Shown in pieces: positions 1 through 4,143 of a stretch of 8,025 nt of DNA. Each line of letters opens with the position of its first letter. Positions within the stretch are counted from its first letter, which is position 1. The position numbers were made by a program, and so were the translations under genes. Source of the stretch: Nitrososphaera sp. (GTDB taxonomy: Archaea; Thermoproteota; Nitrososphaeria; Nitrososphaerales; Nitrososphaeraceae); contig JAJPDY010000042.1 in NCBI GenBank assembly GCA_023252395.1, forward strand, positions 1 to 8,025, written 5' to 3'. The notes beneath the pieces were generated by a model. That model searched no databases. It was not told where the DNA came from and was given only the letters and a program-made list of their open reading frames with translations.

Positions 1-515
1 AGTATCCTCGCAGTCGCACCCCACACCACGTTGCCTTCGTATGTGAACTTGAAGACTCCCTTGGCAAGGCTGTAGTGCTCTGTGTCCGGCTCGATGCTTG
101 CAAGCGTTTCAATGAGCGGGGCGTCGATCACAGATTCGACTTCGCTTGCAGAAATCCTGTGCTCTGGCAACTTGTCCTGCAGGGTCATAAAGGGCACGAT
201 AAAGTGGTTTGAAGTTATTGTCCTGACCGCGCGGAGGCTGCCAGCGACCTGTTCTGGCAGAAACGTGATCCCGATCTCTTCTTTTGTTTCGCGGAGCGCG
301 GTGGCAAGTAATGTGCCGTCGCTGTCTGCGTACCTGCCGCCTGGAAAAGATATCTCGCCCCTGTGCGATTTGAGTGAAGAGCTGCGCTTTGTCAGGAACA
401 CGTGCGGCTTATCCTTGTGGTAGTGGATTATCACGAGCACCGCAGAGGGCGTCGCGGAAGCCGCGTCCTTTGGGAGGTAGGGCGTCACTGTCAGCGCCGG
501 CCTGACAAGTGCCAT
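1..515 (-). CDS. Nudix hydrolase, CoA pyrophosphatase (NudL/NUDT7-8) type, partial at left edge
   Basis: Reading the minus strand from an ATG at 515 gives 171 open codons that run off the left edge, so the C-terminus is missing. Residues 41-60 read LTKRSSSLKSHRGEISFPGG, matching the CoA-diphosphatase signature LLTxRSxxLRxHxGxxxFPGG. A Nudix helix follows (RETKEEIG, residues 75-82) with the family's spacing from the GG pair. VWGATARI near residues 164-171 corresponds to the conserved VWGMTA segment near the end of E. coli NudL, so probably only a short tail is lost. By family, these enzymes hydrolyse CoA or acyl-CoA to phosphopantetheine and 3',5'-ADP with Mg2+ or Mn2+. The start is not certain: a TTG at 533 adds six residues and lies about 26 nt from a TATA-like box. 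ATG 515 has a GGAAG sequence a few bases upstream. The gene is divergent from the reductase at 623. Family assignment is firm; substrate is inferred. Confidence 0.85.
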   Translation of the reverse strand, partial: MALVRPALTVTPYLPKDAASATPSAVLVIIHYHKDKPHVFLTKRSSSLKSHRGEISFPGGRYADSDGTLLATALRETKEEIGITFLPEQVAGSLRAVRTITSNHFIVPFMTLQDKLPEHRISASEVESVIDAPLIETLASIEPDTEHYSLAKGVFKFTYEGNVVWGATARI

Positions 516-553
516 GAGCTCTTCCTTGCGCAATGGCTTTGCAAACGCGCAAG

Positions 554-563
554 CCAAATATAT
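554..563 (-). promoter_or_regulatory. TATA-like box for the Nudix gene
   Basis: The minus strand reads ATATATTTGG here. Its centre is about 26 nt upstream of a possible TTG start at 533 and about 43 nt upstream of the ATG at 515. This suggests either a leaderless TTG start or a short leader before the ATG. Confidence 0.45.
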
Positions 564-587
564 GCTCTCAAGCGGTGCGACCTCGCA

Positions 588-596
588 TTTAATAAG
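588..596 (+). promoter_or_regulatory. TATA box for the methylenetetrahydrofolate reductase gene
   Basis: TTTAATAAG is centred about 31 nt upstream of the ATG at 623. That predicts a transcript starting at or a few bases before the start codon, the near-leaderless arrangement common in archaea. No Shine-Dalgarno sequence precedes the ATG. Confidence 0.6.
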
Positions 597-622
597 ACCG
601 TGAGGCGTCAATTTGTAAGACG

Positions 623-1393
623 ATGAAGATAGCCTACGAGCTGAACCCGCCCAAGATAGTAAAGGGGGAGAGGTTTGACTTGGCGCAGCTGAATGAAGAC
701 ATGCAGGTGATGGCAGGCCGCGCGGCGCAGCTGTCAGGTCTTGTCAGCGGCATCCACCTTACGGACTCTGTCCTTGGGATGCCCAGGGTGTCAAGCATCA
801 CTGCCGCAAGCTACATCATGAAAAACGCAGGCGTTGATGAAGTCAGGATGAGTTGCAGCATCAGAGTGCGCGACCGCAACTTTACTTCCCTTTGCCAGGC
901 GGTCTCTGACGCGGTGATGGCAGGAGTCGACAGCCTGCTTGTCCTGATGGGTGACGAGCCGGCAGACAGTCCGGGCGACACGGGGCTTAGGCCAAGCGCG
1001 GCAGTCAGGATGCTCAAGAAGGAGGGCTATGATTCCAAGATAAAGCTGGACCTCTCGTTCCCTGCCAAGATAACCAACAGGGCGTCTGTTTCAATAAAGA
1101 ACAAGCTCGACGCCGGGCCGCATTCGCTTGTAACCCAGTCGATCTCGTCCCTGTCTGACTTGGGCGAGATAGTGGACCTTGCAAAGCAGCATGGGATCAG
1201 AGTCGCAGCTGTTGTCATGGTGCCGTCTGAAAAGAACAAGCAGTCCGCCTCGATAATCGGCCTTGACTGGTCAGGCTATGAAAAAAACCCGGCAGACTTT
1301 GTACGTCAAGCTGCCAGGATAGCAGACAGGGTGCTTCTCACTTCGCCTAACAGCTTTGGCTCCGGCGTTGAACTGCTAAAACAGCTAAAATGA
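623..1393 (+). CDS. Methylenetetrahydrofolate reductase family protein (MetF-like)
   Basis: A 256-residue protein of the MTHFR TIM-barrel family, which reduces 5,10-methylene-tetrahydrofolate to 5-methyl-tetrahydrofolate, the methyl donor for MetH. YELNPPK at residues 5-11 corresponds to the FEFFPP strand of E. coli MetF and places E6 at the catalytic glutamate. LVLMGDEP (106-113) matches the RGD region, with D111 in the FAD-contacting aspartate position. AGPHSLVTQ (164-172) matches the AGAxxxITQ segment, with Q172 at the substrate-binding glutamine. E. coli MetF is about 296 residues, so this is a compact form. The ATG follows a well-placed TATA box. Its stop (1391-1393) is one base from the stop of the convergent ABC ATPase gene. 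The two methionine synthase parts in the same window support a role in methionine methyl supply. The electron donor and exact pterin cofactor cannot be told from sequence. Confidence 0.85.
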   Translation: MKIAYELNPPKIVKGERFDLAQLNEDMQVMAGRAAQLSGLVSGIHLTDSVLGMPRVSSITAASYIMKNAGVDEVRMSCSIRVRDRNFTSLCQAVSDAVMAGVDSLLVLMGDEPADSPGDTGLRPSAAVRMLKKEGYDSKIKLDLSFPAKITNRASVSIKNKLDAGPHSLVTQSISSLSDLGEIVDLAKQHGIRVAAVVMVPSEKNKQSASIIGLDWSGYEKNPADFVRQAARIADRVLLTSPNSFGSGVELLKQLK

Positions 1394-1394
1394 T

Positions 1395-2183
1395 TCAGTC
1401 CATGCCGTCGTCTTTTTTGTCAGCCATTTCGCCCTTCATCGTGTCAATTACTTGGCGATAATATGGGCGCAGGTTCTCGTCTTCAGGCAGGCGCGGCCTC
1501 CTGTAATTGATGGGTATCTCTTTTTTCACCGAGCCCGGCCTTTTGCTGAACACGACTACCTTGTCGCCTAGGACGACTGACTCTAGTATGTTGTGCGTGA
1601 TAAACACTATAGTCTTTTTTGTCCTGGCCCATATCAGCTGGAGCTCCACCAAGAGCAGGTCGCGAGTCTGGCTGTCAAGTGCTGCAAACGGCTCGTCCAT
1701 CAGGAGCACTTCAGGATCGATTGCAAGGGCGCGGGCTATTGCCACCCTCTGCTTCATGCCTCCAGATAATTGGTAGGTGTATGCGTTTGCAAACTTTGTC
1801 AGCTGCATCATGTCAAGGTAGCGCATCGCTATTTCGTGCCTCTTGTCCTTCTCAACTCCCTTCATTTTGAGCCCAAACTCGACGTTGTCCATTACCCGAA
1901 GCCAGGGAAAGAGCGCGTTTTCCTGGAACACCATGATTGTGTCCGGGCCGGTTTCAGTAACAGGATGGCCGTTTAGGATGACTTCGCCTTCAGTTGGCTT
2001 GTCAAGGCCGGCCAAGATGTTTAAGAGCGTGGTCTTGCCGCAGCCAGATGGTCCCACAAAGCACACAAACTGCTCGTCCTCGATTGTCAGGTTGACATCT
2101 TGGACGGCAGTGAAAAGCCGCATTTCATTGCCCTGCTCTGCCATGAACCTCTTGCCGATGTTTTTTGCTTCAAGCTTTGCCAT
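1395..2183 (-). CDS. ABC transporter ATP-binding protein, nitrate/sulfonate/taurine (SsuB/TauB/NrtD) type
   Basis: A complete 262-residue ABC ATPase. Walker A is GPSGCGKT (44-51), the Q-loop glutamine is Q87 in VFQENALFPW, the signature is LSGGMKQ (139-145), Walker B is VLLMDE (159-164) with catalytic E164, and the switch histidine is H197. The NALFPWLRVMDNVEFGLKMKG stretch and the tail after the H-loop (SKRPGSVKKEIPI) are typical of ATPases that energise import of nitrate, alkanesulfonates, taurine or related small anions. It acts on the inner face of the membrane with a permease. The ATG lies six bases after the stop of the upstream membrane protein gene, so the two are almost certainly co-transcribed. 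No TauC/SsuC-like permease or binding protein is in the window; the partner must lie elsewhere, or the ATPase has another job. Family is firm; substrate is unknown. Confidence 0.9.
   Translation of the reverse strand: MAKLEAKNIGKRFMAEQGNEMRLFTAVQDVNLTIEDEQFVCFVGPSGCGKTTLLNILAGLDKPTEGEVILNGHPVTETGPDTIMVFQENALFPWLRVMDNVEFGLKMKGVEKDKRHEIAMRYLDMMQLTKFANAYTYQLSGGMKQRVAIARALAIDPEVLLMDEPFAALDSQTRDLLLVELQLIWARTKKTIVFITHNILESVVLGDKVVVFSKRPGSVKKEIPINYRRPRLPEDENLRPYYRQVIDTMKGEMADKKDDGMD
1413..1418 (+). terminator. Possible T-run terminator after the reductase gene
   Basis: A run of six T on the plus strand begins about 20 nt after the reductase stop codon and lies inside the 3' end of the convergent ABC ATPase gene, where it also encodes lysines. 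Archaeal termination commonly uses T-runs without a hairpin, so this is plausible but weak. Confidence 0.35.
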
Positions 2184-2189
2184 GTTGTA

Positions 2190-2756
2190 TCAAACCAAGT
2201 CGCTCGTGTCGCCGAACTGCTTCATTTTGCTTGTGCGTTGCCGGTCTAAAACAGTTATGATTACGCCGGCGACAAAAACTGCAATGCCTGCATAAAGCGT
2301 AAAGTTAAACATTACACTCAGGGTGACCGGGTTTATGTCCAGCCCGCTTTCTATGATCGATCTCTGATCCCCAAAGACAATGTTGGCTTCAAGCGCGCTG
2401 TCTGGCGATGAGTTGGTGACAGTAAGAGTATAGTTGCCATCCTGTGTCAGGCCAAACGTGTCCATTGCAAGGGTTCCTTCGAGCTGCTTGTCAACTAGCA
2501 CTTGGCCTGCAGGATCCATGATCTTGATCCCGGGCTGCCCGACTGGCTGCATCAGCGCAACGATGTACGTCCCTTCGGTGGCATTTTTGCTGATGAACCG
2601 CTCAACAGAAGTCATGCCGACCGGCTCTATGTCATATTTATTTTCGCTAAGCAGTTTTGTGGCAAACACCACTGTATAGTAAGTGAATATTGCAAATCCT
2701 ATTGCCATGATTGCTCCGCCGGCGATAAGCAGGATCGGGCCCCTTCTTAATCGCAA
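2190..2756 (-). CDS. Two-pass membrane protein with a beta-rich exterior domain, hypothetical
   Basis: A 188-residue protein not recognised as a named family. A short basic N-terminus (MRLRRG) precedes a hydrophobic helix at about residues 7-31, then about 115 mostly polar residues, then a second helix at about 148-170 followed by a basic tail (DRQRTSKMK). The positive charges at both ends predict cytoplasmic termini and an outside loop. The loop carries alternating strand-like segments such as TEGTYIVALMQ and DGNYTLTVTNSS, resembling small beta-sandwich sensory or binding modules; this is inference. The first codon is TTG; an in-frame ATG at 2708 would shorten the first helix to about 20 residues and is the alternative start. 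It lies six bases upstream of the ABC ATPase gene, so it may be an accessory or regulatory membrane subunit. It does not look like an ABC permease, having only two helices and no EAA loop. Confidence 0.7.
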   Translation of the reverse strand: MRLRRGPILLIAGGAIMAIGFAIFTYYTVVFATKLLSENKYDIEPVGMTSVERFISKNATEGTYIVALMQPVGQPGIKIMDPAGQVLVDKQLEGTLAMDTFGLTQDGNYTLTVTNSSPDSALEANIVFGDQRSIIESGLDINPVTLSVMFNFTLYAGIAVFVAGVIITVLDRQRTSKMKQFGDTSDLV

Positions 2757-2781
2757 TTTATACTTGGTTTGATGTCTTTAG

Positions 2782-2791
2782 TAATAATATA
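2782..2791 (-). promoter_or_regulatory. TATA box for the membrane protein / ABC ATPase unit
   Basis: The minus strand reads TATATTATTA, centred about 31 nt upstream of the TTG at 2756, so the message would start almost at the codon. A second AT-rich box, TATAAATT at about 2764-2757, directly abuts the TTG and would instead favour the downstream ATG at 2708. The choice between them decides the protein's N-terminus. Confidence 0.5.
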
Positions 2792-2794
2792 TTC

Positions 2795-2859
2795 CTATCA
2801 AAGAAAATGTGAGAAGATGGCAGCTTTTGCTGGCCGCAGAAAATGTAGCAAGTTGATAG
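2795..2859. repeat. Inverted repeat with an inner hairpin in the divergent intergenic region
   Basis: CTATCAA at 2795-2801 and TTGATAG at 2853-2859 form a 7-bp inverted repeat enclosing 51 bases. Inside it, CAGC-TTTT-GCTG (2821-2832) can form a small hairpin, and the octamer GAAAATGT occurs twice (about 2803-2810 and 2839-2846). The element lies between two divergently transcribed envelope genes, in the largest non-coding stretch of the window. It could be an operator region, a structured RNA, or chance; no decisive signal was seen. Confidence 0.35.
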
Positions 2860-2870
2860 TTCTAGAATAA

Positions 2871-2878
2871 GGTATAAG
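2871..2878 (+). promoter_or_regulatory. TATA box for the coiled-coil membrane protein gene
   Basis: GGTATAAG is centred about 32 nt upstream of the ATG at 2907, which predicts a leader of only a few bases. A GGTGA sequence at 2899-2903 could pair with the 3' end of 16S rRNA if transcription begins slightly earlier. Confidence 0.55.
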
Positions 2879-2906
2879 AGCGCGTTTTGCACATATTGGG
2901 TGAAAG

Positions 2907-3254
2907 ATGGACGAATCTTCTCATCAAGCAAAAAAACCAAAGGGTTTTGACGCTATTATCACGGCAATCAACATGGCCGCACTGGGGGCAGGGATTGCAG
3001 CTGCAGTAGTTGCCGCAAACAAGAGCAAGTCTGCAAGCGCTGATGCAGGAAGGATTGAAAAGAGTGTGAACGAGCTGAACGCCAAGTTTGACAAGATTTC
3101 AGAGCAGTTGAAGGAGATGCAGCCTGCCAAGATGGAAGTTCCAGCGACTACCGCAAAGGAAGCAGAAAAGAAACCAGACAGCGTACCACAACAGCCAAAG
3201 CCGCAGGACGTCATTTACGTAAAAAAGTCGTCAGAGTTTTCGTTCTACAACTAG
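2907..3254 (+). CDS. Small single-pass membrane protein with predicted coiled coil, hypothetical
   Basis: A 115-residue protein of no recognised family. A polar, basic N-terminus (residues 1-13, with KKPKG) is followed by an Ala/Gly-rich hydrophobic segment at about 14-37, likely a membrane helix. Residues about 46-71 (from DAGRIEKSVNEL through ISEQLKEM) show heptad-like spacing of hydrophobic residues and suggest a short coiled coil, hence oligomerisation. A Pro/Lys/Glu/Gln-rich flexible linker (about 72-100) ends in a distinct tail, DVIYVKKSSEFSFYN. It has its own TATA box, and the next gene on the same strand starts 55 bases after its stop, also with its own box. The open frame and promoter fit make it a credible gene. 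Function is unknown; it may act as an envelope scaffold or spacer. Confidence 0.7.
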   Translation: MDESSHQAKKPKGFDAIITAINMAALGAGIAAAVVAANKSKSASADAGRIEKSVNELNAKFDKISEQLKEMQPAKMEVPATTAKEAEKKPDSVPQQPKPQDVIYVKKSSEFSFYN

Positions 3255-3280
3255 GTTATACTACAAAGACCCCATTCCCG

Positions 3281-3288
3281 TTTATACC
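3281..3288 (+). promoter_or_regulatory. TATA box for the beta-domain membrane protein gene
   Basis: TTTATACC is centred about 26 nt upstream of the TTG at 3310, the expected archaeal distance to the transcription start. It therefore supports a leaderless message that begins with the TTG codon. Confidence 0.6.
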
Positions 3289-3291
3289 ACA

Positions 3292-3300
3292 TTTCTTTTT
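3292..3300 (+). terminator. Possible T-rich terminator after the coiled-coil protein gene
   Basis: TTTCTTTTT begins about 38 nt after the stop codon ending at 3254. It sits between the TATA box and start codon of the next gene, so upstream transcripts could end just as the new one begins. No hairpin is evident. Confidence 0.35.
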
Positions 3301-3309
3301 CATTACTAG

Positions 3310-3753
3310 TTGCTGTTAAAAGTAATAGCAGTGGCAGCGCTTGCTGTCGCAATTGCTGTTGCAGTTATAGTGTTTACGATGCCAAAGCAGGGCGAGCCGG
3401 GCGCGCCAAATGTCAAGTTTACAGAGTTTACGCCTGACAGGATGGACATCAAAGTAGGCGAGTCGACCAAGATAGTGTTCAACGTGCAAAATCTTGAAGA
3501 GAGGAGTATTAACGGCTCCAAGGTGCTTGTAGTCATAGAGCCTTCGGGCTACCAGCCCTACCTGTCGATAAGCAATCCTGCGATAGAGCTGCCAGTGCTG
3601 CAGGGCAAGGACGCGCGGACAGGCCAGATGCAGGTTGCAATAACCGCCACAAGCTCGCCGGCTAAAGAAGCATTGTACACTGTAAAGGGCGTGCTACTTG
3701 TAGATGGCAAGCAGACGGATGTCAGGGACTTTGAGCTAAAGATACGCCAGTAG
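3310..3753 (+). CDS. Membrane-anchored protein with an exterior beta-sandwich-like domain, hypothetical
   Basis: A 147-residue protein. Residues 1-24 form a strongly hydrophobic Ala/Val-rich segment that is either an uncleaved anchor or a signal peptide. The remainder (about 30-147) alternates short hydrophobic strands with polar turns, e.g. VKFTEFTPDRMDIKVGES and STKIVFNVQNLE. This pattern resembles CARDB- or Ig-like domains of archaeal surface proteins; the fold call is inference. No cysteine or catalytic motif stands out. The start is a TTG: an in-frame TAG lies immediately before it at 3307-3309, so no longer start is possible, and a TATA box stands at leaderless distance. The last 32 bases overlap the 3' end of the convergent DUF5519 gene. 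Likely a cell-surface protein of unknown role. Confidence 0.72.
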   Translation: MLLKVIAVAALAVAIAVAVIVFTMPKQGEPGAPNVKFTEFTPDRMDIKVGESTKIVFNVQNLEERSINGSKVLVVIEPSGYQPYLSISNPAIELPVLQGKDARTGQMQVAITATSSPAKEALYTVKGVLLVDGKQTDVRDFELKIRQ

Positions 3754-4072
3754 GCTTTTTGCCATAGCCGGTCATGCGCTCGTATTGCATGCGGAAGAGC
3801 TCTATGACATTTGGTACGCCTTCCTGCCCGTTGACGTAGCAGCTTATCCACCCAGATTGTGGGATAAAGTGGTGTGGCGACGCCTTGCCTTTAGATATCA
3901 GCTTTTTGCCGACATCCTTTGGAAATGGCAGGTCGGCAAGCTCGTCTCCATGCATGTGCCCCATCTCTCTGCCGTTGACCCTAAACTCGATTCCACCAAA
4001 GCGGTGATCGTGAACGGTCACCCCGGGCCAACCGAGCAATTCGCGCTTGACTGCTTCGCTAGGAGTTTCCAT
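3722..4072 (-). CDS. DUF5519 / luciferase-domain family protein
   Basis: A 116-residue protein resembling the small family called DUF5519 or luciferase domain in databases. Recognisable segments are WPGVTVHDHRFGGIEFRVNG, GREMGHMHGDELADLPFP, PHHFIPQSGWISCYVNG and a C-terminal ELFRMQYERM helix. The many conserved His, Asp and Gly residues suggest a binding or catalytic pocket, but I know of no established biochemical role and do not infer light emission. I chose the ATG at 4072 over the adjacent TTG at 4075 because it lies about 27 nt from a TATA-like box. The gene follows the large methionine synthase part on the same strand after 71 bases and has its own promoter-like sequence, so a functional link is not required. 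Its 3' end overlaps the convergent gene by 32 bases. Confidence 0.72.
   Translation of the reverse strand: METPSEAVKRELLGWPGVTVHDHRFGGIEFRVNGREMGHMHGDELADLPFPKDVGKKLISKGKASPHHFIPQSGWISCYVNGQEGVPNVIELFRMQYERMTGYGKKPTGVSLAQSP
3756..3760 (+). terminator. Short T-run after the beta-domain protein gene
   Basis: Five T start three bases after the stop codon at 3751-3753. This is within the antisense gene's 3' end, where it encodes lysines, so selection for termination cannot be separated from coding. Weak call. Confidence 0.3.
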
Positions 4073-4094
4073 CAATATTATGACGCAGCCAACC

Positions 4095-4102
4095 TACTTA
4101 AG
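4095..4102 (-). promoter_or_regulatory. TATA-like box for the DUF5519 gene
   Basis: The minus strand reads CTTAAGTA, centred about 27 nt upstream of the ATG at 4072. That fits a leaderless start and separates this gene's transcription from the methionine synthase gene upstream. Confidence 0.45.
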
Positions 4103-4143
4103 TGAAGCAGTAATTTCCGACTTGGCTGGTAGCCAGAGGCTTA

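Noticed and set aside
82..626. Plus-strand open frames at 82-423 and 402-626.
   Set aside because: They are antisense to the Nudix hydrolase or to its upstream region, and neither translation shows a recognisable domain.
2758..2940. Minus-strand 60-codon open frame across the divergent intergenic region.
   Set aside because: It covers both TATA boxes and the start of the 2907 gene, has a low-complexity hydrophobic composition, and resembles nothing known.
4123..4135. TGGCT-GGT-AGCCA hairpin just downstream of the large methionine synthase gene.
   Set aside because: The stem is only five base pairs with a three-base loop and no T-run follows on the minus strand, so it is not a convincing terminator.
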